This document shows, piece by piece, positions 15,435 to 23,222 of a DNA stretch of 43,011 nucleotides (position 1 is the first letter of the stretch; the number at the start of each line of letters is the position of its first letter). The stretch is from the NCBI GenBank assembly GCA_009911065.1, contig QXWR01000044.1, positions 1 to 43,011 on the forward strand. Reading direction: 5' to 3'. The DNA comes from Clostridiaceae bacterium. GTDB taxonomy: Bacteria; Bacillota; Clostridia; Lachnospirales; Lachnospiraceae. The notes under the pieces are model-generated. The model saw nothing but the letters and a program-made list of their open reading frames with translations. It ran no database searches and had not been told where the DNA came from. Position numbers and translations under genes: made by a program.

Positions 15435-16538
15435 TTGGAACACAATCAGGAAATTTTGGAGCAGTTTTTGAAGCTGCTTTCGGAAAACGGGCGGGCGGGA
15501 CAGTCAGAGGATTTGTCCCGCCTGCTGTTCTATATGGACGGCATGAACCGCCAGCTTGACGCGGTGCGCCAGGAATTGCAGACGGTCAAGGTACAGCTTG
15601 CACAGGCCCAGGACACGCCGCAGAAAACCGTCTTGCAGGGCATGGTGGACGGGCTGCAAAGCAAAGTCCGGCAGGCGCAGGAAAAGCTGGACGGACTGCG
15701 GGAGAAAATCATGCAGTGCGCCGCCAACGCGGTAGAGGGTTTCAAGCGCGTCGGTGTGACTGCGCTGGATAAGGCGGTTTCCGCTATGGGCATCCACAAG
15801 ACGCTGGAATCGGTTCAGCAGAATATCAGCGGTTCCCTGGCCGATGCCAGAAAAAGCATTGAGAAAATAGAAACCCTTGGCCACGAACTCCGCAGTGTGG
15901 GCGGGCATCTGAAAAATGCCGGACGCGCCGTGATTGGCAGGGAAACCCAGGCCGTGGACGGCGGGCAGGAGGGACATTTCCAGGCCGCTGTCCTTGCCCC
16001 CATGCGGACAGTCCACAAGATGCTCTCCACCATGAACAATGCCACCCTTGCGGCAATCGGCAGCGTGGAACGGCTGGAAACGGCAGCGGAAACCGTGCGG
16101 GAAGCCAAAAAGCCCCCTGTCCAGCAGACGGAGAATGAGGAAAAAGAGCCGGAACACAAGGAAGAACCCACGGAAAACCAGCACCGTGAGAAACCCTCCA
16201 TCCGGCAGACGCTGACAGAAAAAAAGGAGCCTATGAACGCAAGCGATATTTTAGGCGACCCTGCCCGCGTCAAAATGTTTGACACGGTTTTAGAGGAATC
16301 CTGCCGCCAGTGGTGCGACTGCATCAATGATGCCCCGGAACGTGCCAGCGGCAAAGGCTTTGCGGCCTTTTTCTATGAGGTTTTTGAACAAAAAGAGCAG
16401 GAATACAAAGCCGAGTTAAAGGCCGACACGCGCTCTGAAAAGCCCTCCATCCGAAAAGCGCTGAACGAGAAAAAGGCCGAAGCCGCCGCCCGCCCTGCCC
16501 CGGAGCCGGAACGTAAAGCGCCGGAGGCTGCACGGTGA
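15435..16538 (+). CDS. DUF6674-like coiled-coil ICE protein
   Basis: A 367-residue hydrophilic protein with long heptad-rich helices at about residues 30-110 (MDGMNRQLDAVRQELQTV, then LQSKVRQAQEKLDGLREK) and 125-180. I associate the family with DUF6674. Two copies of the short motif follow: EKPSIRQTLTEKKEP and EKPSIRKALNEKKAE. They flank a small domain containing SCRQWCDCINDAPERASGKG. TTG start, with AAAGGAGGGTAAG upstream. The stop overlaps the GTG of CD1108 as GTGA. Its place between VirB4 and the cell-wall hydrolase suggests a role in channel assembly, not established. Confidence 0.7.
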   Translation: MEHNQEILEQFLKLLSENGRAGQSEDLSRLLFYMDGMNRQLDAVRQELQTVKVQLAQAQDTPQKTVLQGMVDGLQSKVRQAQEKLDGLREKIMQCAANAVEGFKRVGVTALDKAVSAMGIHKTLESVQQNISGSLADARKSIEKIETLGHELRSVGGHLKNAGRAVIGRETQAVDGGQEGHFQAAVLAPMRTVHKMLSTMNNATLAAIGSVERLETAAETVREAKKPPVQQTENEEKEPEHKEEPTENQHREKPSIRQTLTEKKEPMNASDILGDPARVKMFDTVLEESCRQWCDCINDAPERASGKGFAAFFYEVFEQKEQEYKAELKADTRSEKPSIRKALNEKKAEAAARPAPEPERKAPEAAR

Positions 16539-19510
16539 GCCGGGAACGGTTTCAGGCACGGGAGAAAAAGGTTCAGAAGATGGGACGGGACGGTCTGGTG
16601 GAACACAACCGCGCCACCGGCGAGGAAAAGCGCGTCAGCCAGCGCACGGCGGATGCCGCCTTTGACCGCGCCCGCCCCACGGAACGTGAGGACATCCGCC
16701 GTCCGGCAGTACGGGGCGCAGACACCGGCAAAAAGCGGAAACAGCCCCGCCCTGCGCCGGAAACAAGGGCAGAACAGACGGAAGTGCTGCTTACGCCGGA
16801 ATATCTGGCAGACGCCACCGCCGAACCGCCGCCCGATGCCCCGGCAACCATGCGGGGCGCGGTGGATATGCCATTGCTGGATGCGCCCGCCGCCGAAGAA
16901 CCCACTCCCGCGCCGGTGAGGAAACGTCCCCAAAAGCGGGGGAAAAAGGGTAAAAAGAAGCAAAGCACGAAATCCACGGAACACGCTGCCCGACCGGACA
17001 GTGAGAAAAAAACGGTTATGCGCGGTGTAGAGGGCGCTCCTGCCCCAAAGCGGCGCACTTCTGAGGGCGGCTCCCGCCTGCAATTTGACAAAGAAGAACC
17101 GGCTGACCCTGCCACTGACCGCACAGCAATCAAAAAGCGGCAGGTATCAAAGCTGACGGAACACGCCGCCAAGCCAGACAGCCGGGAAACCTCTGCTATG
17201 CGTGGCGCAGACAGCACACCCGCCACAAAACGGCGCATTTCTGAGAGTGGCTCCCGCCTGCAATTTAGCAAAGAAGAAGAACCCGCAGACCCCACCGCCG
17301 ACCGCACAGCAATCAAAAAGCGGCAGGCGGCAAATCTGGCGGAACACGCCGCCAAGCCGGAGGATAAACAAAAATCCGAGGACAGGCTAAAATCCGATGG
17401 CAATCCAAAGGCCGGGGGAACGCGCCTGAAATTTGAGGATACCGCCAAAGATTCGGAAACTGCCGGCGATGCCGCGCCCGATGCCCCCACCCGCCAACAA
17501 AAGAAATATAACAAGGCCGTCCGCCGCACGGAACGCGCAGACCGCCGCGTGGAGCAGGCACAAATGAAGCTGCCTGCCAAGCGCCGCCTGCACATGGAGC
17601 GCCAGCCTGACGAAGCCAGCGGGAAAATGAAACGGCGGCTCCGTTTTGAGGAGGAAGTGCTGCCGGAATACCGCAGGCCCTCCCTGCTCTCCCGTGGGGC
17701 CGGCGCGGTGAAAATGGCGGCGGTTATCAAGCTGCACAGCAAAATCCGCGAATACGAGCGTGACAACGTGGCTCTGGAATCCGCCCACAAAAGCGAACTG
17801 GTTGCCGAGCAGGGCGTGGGGCGCGTCCTGCGCTGGGAACGGAACCGCCGCCGCGCCAAGCCCTACCGCACTTTACGGAAAGCACAGCAGAAAGCGGCGC
17901 GGGCGCACACCGACCTTGCATGGCAGACCGCCCTGCGGGATAACCCCGAACTGCAACGCAAAAACGCGCTGGCAAAATGGGTGCAGAAACAGAAAATCAA
18001 GCGGAAATACGCCCAGGCCGCCCATGAAGCCAAACAGAGCGCGAAATTTACCCAAAACGTCCTGACCGCCACCGGCAAGATTGCCCGCGCCATCGCCCGG
18101 TATGCGGCGGCGCATAAGGCGGTCTTTCTGGCGGTTGCAATGCTGGCGCTGGTGGTGATGTTCTTTGCCACGGGCCTGACCTCCTGCACCGCCATGCTCT
18201 CCGGCTTCCAGTCCTCCTATATTTCTGCGTCCTACATGGCCGACGAGGGGGAAATCTGCCAGAGCGACCTTTACTACACCGAAAAGGAAACGGATTTACA
18301 GATTGACATTGACAATACTGAGGAAAATTACCCCGGCTATGATGAATACCGCTACAACATCGGTGAAATCAGCCACAACCCCTATGAACTGCTGGGCTAC
18401 CTTTCCACGGCGTTCAATGCCTTTACCTTTGCAGGGGTTCAGCCTGAAATCGACCGCATTTTTTCCGAGCAGTACACCCTCACCCGTGAAGTGATTGTGG
18501 AAACCCGGTACGACGATGACGGCGACCCCTATGACTGGTACGTCCTGCAAACCACATTGACCGTGCGCCCGCTGTCTGCCGTGGCACAAAGCCATCTCTC
18601 TCCCGGCGAACAGACCGACCGCTACAGTGTGTATATGCAGACCTACGGCAACCGGCAGGCATTTGGGAACCCCTTTGATTTCTCATGGCTGGGGAACGTG
18701 AGCAGCGGCTACGGCTGGCGGGTACACCCCATCAGCGGGGAAAAGAGCCTGCATCGCGGCATTGACCTTGCCGTGGCGCAGGGCACGCCGATTCTGGCGG
18801 TGCAGGACGGGCGCGTGGTATCGGCTGGCGACGCGGGCAGCTACGGGCTGTGCGTGGTGATTGAGGACGATAAAGGCTACCAGTCCCGGTATGCCCACTG
18901 TTCCAGCCTAAACGTCAGCGCAGGCCAGGAAGTAAAACGCGGGGATGTGATCGCCGCCGTTGGCAGCACCGGCAACAGCACGGGGCCGCACCTGCATTTA
19001 GAGGTCATGCTAAACGGCGAATACTTAAATCCCTATTTCTTCGTGGACAACGGCGACGATGGAACCGGCGCAATCCCCGGCACACCCGGCGGGCCGGCTA
19101 TCCCGGACTATTCCGGCGAACCGATGGGGGACGGCAGCTTTGAAGCGATGCTCCATGAAGCAGAAAAATTTTTAGGATGGCCTTACGTTTGGGGCGGCAG
19201 TTCCCCCTCCACATCCTTTGACTGCTCCGGCTATGTTTCGTGGGTCATTAACCAGTCCGGCGTGGGCAGCGTGGGACGGCAGACGGCACAGGGGCTTTAT
19301 AACCTGTGTACCCCGGTATCTTCGGCAAACGCACAGCCCGGTGATTTGATTTTCTTCACCGGTACATACAGCTCTCCGGGGCCGGTCAGCCACGTTGGGA
19401 TTTATGTGGGCGGCGGGCGGTTCATTCACTGCGGCGACCCAATCTCCTACGCCAATACGGGAAGCCCCTATTGGTCTGCCCATCTGTACGGATATGGGCG
19501 TCTACCCTGA
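16535..19510 (+). CDS. CD1108-type conjugation protein with M23 peptidase and NlpC/P60 domains
   Basis: A 991-residue VirB1/VirB8-like hybrid. Residues 1-520 are a basic, repeat-rich cytoplasmic region with four RLxF motifs (SRLQFDKEE, SRLQFSKEE, TRLKFEDT, RRLRFEEE). A single transmembrane helix is at about 529-548 (FLAVAMLALVVMFFA). Outside the membrane come a spacer domain (550-710), an M23/LytM endopeptidase domain (GYGWRVHPISG at about 725, HRGIDLA, HLHLEV near 820) and an NlpC/P60 domain (FDCSGYVSW near 896, GDLIFF, SHVGIYVG near 953). The catalytic residues of both hydrolase domains are present. It should open peptidoglycan for the transfer channel. GTG start coupled to the previous gene. 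Confidence 0.92.
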   Translation: MSRERFQAREKKVQKMGRDGLVEHNRATGEEKRVSQRTADAAFDRARPTEREDIRRPAVRGADTGKKRKQPRPAPETRAEQTEVLLTPEYLADATAEPPPDAPATMRGAVDMPLLDAPAAEEPTPAPVRKRPQKRGKKGKKKQSTKSTEHAARPDSEKKTVMRGVEGAPAPKRRTSEGGSRLQFDKEEPADPATDRTAIKKRQVSKLTEHAAKPDSRETSAMRGADSTPATKRRISESGSRLQFSKEEEPADPTADRTAIKKRQAANLAEHAAKPEDKQKSEDRLKSDGNPKAGGTRLKFEDTAKDSETAGDAAPDAPTRQQKKYNKAVRRTERADRRVEQAQMKLPAKRRLHMERQPDEASGKMKRRLRFEEEVLPEYRRPSLLSRGAGAVKMAAVIKLHSKIREYERDNVALESAHKSELVAEQGVGRVLRWERNRRRAKPYRTLRKAQQKAARAHTDLAWQTALRDNPELQRKNALAKWVQKQKIKRKYAQAAHEAKQSAKFTQNVLTATGKIARAIARYAAAHKAVFLAVAMLALVVMFFATGLTSCTAMLSGFQSSYISASYMADEGEICQSDLYYTEKETDLQIDIDNTEENYPGYDEYRYNIGEISHNPYELLGYLSTAFNAFTFAGVQPEIDRIFSEQYTLTREVIVETRYDDDGDPYDWYVLQTTLTVRPLSAVAQSHLSPGEQTDRYSVYMQTYGNRQAFGNPFDFSWLGNVSSGYGWRVHPISGEKSLHRGIDLAVAQGTPILAVQDGRVVSAGDAGSYGLCVVIEDDKGYQSRYAHCSSLNVSAGQEVKRGDVIAAVGSTGNSTGPHLHLEVMLNGEYLNPYFFVDNGDDGTGAIPGTPGGPAIPDYSGEPMGDGSFEAMLHEAEKFLGWPYVWGGSSPSTSFDCSGYVSWVINQSGVGSVGRQTAQGLYNLCTPVSSANAQPGDLIFFTGTYSSPGPVSHVGIYVGGGRFIHCGDPISYANTGSPYWSAHLYGYGRLP
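16956..17365 (+). repeat. In-gene repeats of about 180 bp in the CD1108 N-terminus
   Basis: Two full units and part of a third, of 180 and 183 bp, start near 16956, 17131 and 17311. Each encodes KKRQxxxLxEHAAKPD, then MRGxxxxPAxKRR and SGSRLQF. Period in codons is 60-61, so reading frame is kept; the duplication is at protein level. Confidence 0.7.
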
Positions 19511-19551
19511 AACACTTTTTTAAGCATTTTTGCCAGAAACGGAGGTATGAT

Positions 19552-20454
19552 TTGAAAATTGGACTGATTGATGTGGATTCCCACAACTGGCCGAACCTGT
19601 GCCTGATGAAGCTGTCCGCGTACCATAAGGCGCGGGGCGACCTGGTTGAGTGGTGGAACCCAGGGAACCACTACGACCTTGTTTATAAAAGCCGGGTATT
19701 CACAGATACCTACTCGAAAGATACGATTGCCGTTACCAATGCCGATGCCGTCATTTCAGGCGGCACGGGCTACGGCATAAGGGAAAATTTACCGGATGCG
19801 GTGGAACACACCCGCCCGGACGCTTCTTTATATCCGCAGTTTTCCGATACCGCCTATGGCTTTTTGAGCCGTGGCTGTCCGCGAAACTGCGGATTCTGCA
19901 TTGTCAGCGGCAAGGAGGGGCGCAAAAGCCGCAAGGTAGCTGACCTGTCCGAGTTTTGGGACGGGCAGAGAGAAATCAAGCTGCTGGACGCAAACCTCCT
20001 CGCCTGCCCCGACCATGAAGCGCTGATTTTACAGCTTGCCGAAAGCCACGCATGGGTGGACTTTTCCCAGGGGCTTGACATCCGCCTGGTTACGCCGGAC
20101 AATGTGGCGCTCCTAAACCGGGTACGCACCAAGGCGGTGCATTTTGCCTGGGACAATCCAAATGAGGACTTGACCGGGCATTTTAAGCGTTTTCTGGAAC
20201 TGACCGCCATTAAGAGCGACCGAAAGCGGCGCGTCTACGTCCTGACCAATTACGGCAGCACCCATGAGCAGGACTTGTACCGGGTGGAAACCCTGCGCGG
20301 CATGGGCTATGACCCCTATGTGATGGTCTACGACCGCCCCACCGCGCCGAAAATCACCCGCCAGCTTCAGCGCTGGGTGAACAACAAGCGGATTTTTTAC
20401 ACTGTCAAAAACTTTTCCGATTATATTCCAAACAGAACAGGAGGGACAACGTGA
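19552..20454 (+). CDS. Radical SAM protein with N-terminal B12-binding-like domain
   Basis: About 300 residues. The N-terminal 90 residues look like a Rossmann/B12-binding-like domain (KIGLIDVDSHNWPN, ADAVISGGTGYG). The radical SAM cluster motif CPRNCGFC follows, with C109, C113 and C116 ready to bind a 4Fe-4S cluster. FSQGLDIRLVTPDN and FAWDNPNED match later strands of the radical SAM barrel. It carries no C-terminal SPASM extension. TTG start at 19552 chosen because GGAGG (19541-19545) lies 6 bases upstream; the frame is open further up but without a site. It sits between two conjugation genes. Substrate unknown; nucleic acid or a cell-envelope molecule are both possible. Confidence 0.85.
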   Translation: MKIGLIDVDSHNWPNLCLMKLSAYHKARGDLVEWWNPGNHYDLVYKSRVFTDTYSKDTIAVTNADAVISGGTGYGIRENLPDAVEHTRPDASLYPQFSDTAYGFLSRGCPRNCGFCIVSGKEGRKSRKVADLSEFWDGQREIKLLDANLLACPDHEALILQLAESHAWVDFSQGLDIRLVTPDNVALLNRVRTKAVHFAWDNPNEDLTGHFKRFLELTAIKSDRKRRVYVLTNYGSTHEQDLYRVETLRGMGYDPYVMVYDRPTAPKITRQLQRWVNNKRIFYTVKNFSDYIPNRTGGTT

Positions 20455-20699
20455 AGATTGACCGATTAAAAACCGACCTGGCGAAAGCCAAAGAAAAAGC
20501 CGCCGAGTGGCAGGCCCGTGTGCGGGACTTGGAGAAGCAGATCACCGAGCAGGAAAACCTTGAAATCTTGCAGGTGGTACGCGGCGTGGCGGCTTCGCCG
20601 GAGGAACTGCGGGGGCTGCTGGATATGATACGCGGGGCGAAGATGCCCCCGGCTGGCAATGCCCGAACTTTTGAAAACATGGATAAGGAGGAAATCTGA
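20451..20699 (+). CDS. DUF4315-family small coiled-coil protein
   Basis: An 82-residue protein starting with a GTG that overlaps the radical SAM stop (GTGA). Residues 1-40 form a charged coiled coil (LAKAKEKAAEWQARVRDLEK), followed by VVRGVAASPEELRGLLDMIRG. This is the DUF4315 pattern, a gene that regularly precedes the CD1107 surface protein in these ICEs. Function unknown. Confidence 0.85.
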   Translation: MKIDRLKTDLAKAKEKAAEWQARVRDLEKQITEQENLEILQVVRGVAASPEELRGLLDMIRGAKMPPAGNARTFENMDKEEI

Positions 20700-20703
20700 G
20701 TAT

Positions 20704-22995
20704 ATGAATATGAAAACAAAACGCTTTCAGCGCACGGCGGCGATGCTGCTGTGCATTTTTATTTGCGCCTGGACAATGTTCCCCCTGATGGGCGCGGCCT
20801 TTGCCGCCGAGGGGCTGCATGACACCGCCGAGGCAGAAATCACCTGCTGTTGTGATATTCGCTGCACGGCGGATACCCTCAACGCAGACTGCCCGGTTTG
20901 TACGCAGGATGTGAATGCCTGCACCGGCACGGAACCGGAAGCACCCACCGAAACAGAAACACCCACCGAGCCGGAAACCACCTGCTTCTGCGATACCCGC
21001 TGCACGGCAGATACCCTCAACGCAGACTGCCCGGTTTGTACGCAGGATGTAGCTGCCTGCACCGGCGCGGAGCCGGAAGTACCCACCGAGCCGGAAATCA
21101 CCTGCTTCTGTGATATTCGCTGCACGGCGGACACCCTCAATGCGGACTGCCCCGTCTGTGTGCAGGAGGTAGCCGCCTGCATTGGCAAAGAGCCGGAACC
21201 GCCCACGGAACCGGAACCCGTCTGCATCTGTGAAACACGGTGTACGGCAGACACGCTCCATGCAGACTGCCCCATCTGTAAGCAGGATGTAACCGGCTGC
21301 ATTGGCAAAGAGCCGGAACCGCCAGCGGAGCCGGTCTGTATCTGCACCGCCCACTGTGAACCCGGCGCGGTCAATGCGGACTGTCCCGTCTGCCTGCTGA
21401 ACCTGGCCGGCTGCACCGTCGAAGCCCCTGCGCCTGTCCCGGTCTGCGTCTGCGAAAACAAGTGCGAGCTTGGCGCGGTCAACCCCGACTGCCCGATCTG
21501 CAGAGCCGACCTGACCGGCTGCACCGGCAAAGCCCCCGCGCCCATCCCGGCATCCAATCTCTCCATCAAGATTACACCGCCCTCCGGCTGGGCGACCGGC
21601 AGCGCCGCCGCCGAGTTTCGCATTACCGATGAAAACGGGAACGGCTTTGCTCTCGTTCAGGTAAAAATCGAGAAAAACGGGCAATGGCGCGATGTGACAG
21701 ACAGCTTGAAGCAGAACGAAAACCGCTGGTACGGGGAAATCGGCCTTTCGGAGAACTGCACCGTCTATGTCTGCGCCACCGGCCACGATGGGAAAGTTTA
21801 CGAGAAATCCCGCTATATGGAGTGCTTCGACCGCACCGCGCCTACCTTACGCGCCAGCATGGACGGGCGGCTGCTCCGGGCAGAAGCCAAAGACGACCTT
21901 TCCGGCGTGGCGGCAATCTACATTGACGGCGAGAAATACACCGATTTAACCAACGGCACACTGGACGTACCGCTGCGGGATTTGCCCGATGATTACGAGC
22001 AGCTTTCGGTGCAGGCGGTGGACGCTGCGGGAAACAAATCAAAAATCGTGCAGGTCAAAAACCCCAACTATCAGGCGGAGGATAACAAACAGAAGCCCTC
22101 CACCGGCCAGACACAGCCCCCGGCAACCACCGCGCCGGGTACATCCGCCACGCCTGGTACAACCACCACGCCTGCGGCTACAACACCCACAACGGGCGCG
22201 ACAACCTCACCCAACACGCAGACTACCGCCCCGGCAACAAGCGCCACAAAACCGGCTGCTGGCACGGGCGGCACAAAGCCCTCCGCTTCGGCAAGCGCCG
22301 ACCCGGACGAGGAAACAGACACCACGCCCCGCGACCCGGTTCCTTTGACCCCGGACGGTCAGGCTACCGTACTGGACAACGCCACCGGCGAGGATGGCAA
22401 GGAGTTTTATACCATCCAGACGCCAGATGAAAACGTGTTTTATCTGATTATCGACAACCAGCGCGATACGGAAAACGTGTATTTCCTCAACGCCGTCACC
22501 GAAGCCGACCTGATGGCGCTGGCAGTCAAGGAGGACGACGCGCCGCAGACGGACGCAATCCCCGACCCGGAGCCGGCCTGCATCTGTACGGAACAGTGCG
22601 CCGCCGGCGAGGTCAACACCGACTGCCCGGTCTGCACCCTGAACCGGAAAGACTGTACCGGAAAAGCCCCTGTGACCGATACGGAAACCGAACCCGATAA
22701 AAAGCCGGAGAAAACAAAAAGCGGCGGTTCCGGCACACTGATTTTAGTGCTGCTTGTGGCGCTGGCGGCTGGCGGCGCGGGCTACTACTTCAAAATCTAT
22801 AAGCCAAAAAAAGACTTGGACGATGCGGAGGACTTTGACGAACTGACCGGCGGGGACGAGGAGGAAACGGTCAACGAGGACGAGGATGTGGACGCGCAGG
22901 AAGAAACCCGGCAGACGGGCTATGAGGAACCGACAGCCTATGATGAGCCGGAGGAACCGGACTATCCTGAAAACTACGGCGGGGAGGACGACTGA
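20704..22995 (+). CDS. CD1107-type surface protein, Cys-rich repeats and DUF4366 domain
   Basis: A 763-residue membrane-anchored exoprotein. A signal peptide (MNMKTKRFQRTAAM ... GAAFA, cleavage near residue 34) is followed by six tandem cysteine-rich repeats of about 36-46 residues. Each repeat has CxCxxxC, then DCP[VI]C, then C. An Ig-like region spans about 285-455, then a Pro/Thr linker (460-540) and a DUF4366-like domain (DGQATVLDNATG ... NVYFLNAVTEADLMALAV). A seventh Cys repeat precedes a C-terminal transmembrane helix (LILVLLVALAAGGAG, about 678-697) and an acidic tail. ATG at 20704 chosen from GGAGG upstream. Probably contacts recipient cells or braces the transfer apparatus at the wall; the role is not established. 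Confidence 0.88.
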   Translation: MNMKTKRFQRTAAMLLCIFICAWTMFPLMGAAFAAEGLHDTAEAEITCCCDIRCTADTLNADCPVCTQDVNACTGTEPEAPTETETPTEPETTCFCDTRCTADTLNADCPVCTQDVAACTGAEPEVPTEPEITCFCDIRCTADTLNADCPVCVQEVAACIGKEPEPPTEPEPVCICETRCTADTLHADCPICKQDVTGCIGKEPEPPAEPVCICTAHCEPGAVNADCPVCLLNLAGCTVEAPAPVPVCVCENKCELGAVNPDCPICRADLTGCTGKAPAPIPASNLSIKITPPSGWATGSAAAEFRITDENGNGFALVQVKIEKNGQWRDVTDSLKQNENRWYGEIGLSENCTVYVCATGHDGKVYEKSRYMECFDRTAPTLRASMDGRLLRAEAKDDLSGVAAIYIDGEKYTDLTNGTLDVPLRDLPDDYEQLSVQAVDAAGNKSKIVQVKNPNYQAEDNKQKPSTGQTQPPATTAPGTSATPGTTTTPAATTPTTGATTSPNTQTTAPATSATKPAAGTGGTKPSASASADPDEETDTTPRDPVPLTPDGQATVLDNATGEDGKEFYTIQTPDENVFYLIIDNQRDTENVYFLNAVTEADLMALAVKEDDAPQTDAIPDPEPACICTEQCAAGEVNTDCPVCTLNRKDCTGKAPVTDTETEPDKKPEKTKSGGSGTLILVLLVALAAGGAGYYFKIYKPKKDLDDAEDFDELTGGDEEETVNEDEDVDAQEETRQTGYEEPTAYDEPEEPDYPENYGGEDD
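20842..21534 (+). repeat. Six tandem Cys-rich repeats in the CD1107 gene
   Basis: Six in-frame units, the first three nearly identical (CTADTLNADCPVC). Each encodes six cysteines plus a Glu/Pro-rich spacer (EPEPPTEPE). A seventh, isolated unit lies at about 22578-22665 near the transmembrane segment. The high identity of units 1-4 suggests recent duplication. Confidence 0.85.
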
Positions 22996-23222
22996 TGCGA
23001 TTTACCAGCAGCCCTTTTGAGCGGATGATGACCCAAAGGCCGTCCCCTGGCCGCGCCGCGCCTGCTTCCCCCGTCCATCCGCCCGGACATCCCTGCCACC
23101 GCTGTCCCTATGGGCTAAATGCGCCCTGCGTGGGGATATGCTACAAAAATCTGAAAAAGGAGCGTGAGAAAAATGCAACTTGTGATCGCGGAAAAACCGT
23201 CGGTAGCGATGGCTCTGTCTAA
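22995..23222 (+). CDS. Small Cys-cluster protein upstream of topB
   Basis: A 75-residue protein whose ATG overlaps the CD1107 stop (TGATG). The middle part has HPCHRCPYGLNAPCVGICYKNL: four cysteines and a histidine that could bind a metal. The last 17 codons overlap the start of topB in another frame. Composition is Pro/Arg-rich at the N-terminus. No family recognised; the tight overlaps on both sides argue that it is translated. Confidence 0.55.
   Translation: MRFTSSPFERMMTQRPSPGRAAPASPVHPPGHPCHRCPYGLNAPCVGICYKNLKKEREKNATCDRGKTVGSDGSV

Noticed and set aside
16573..17859. 428-codon frame antisense to CD1108
   Set aside because: Arg/Ser-rich shadow of a repetitive GC-rich region; no ribosome site or domain.
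20542..21786. 414-codon frame antisense to the CD1107 gene
   Set aside because: Its apparent glycine-rich repeats only mirror the Cys-repeat DNA of the real gene; no start signal.
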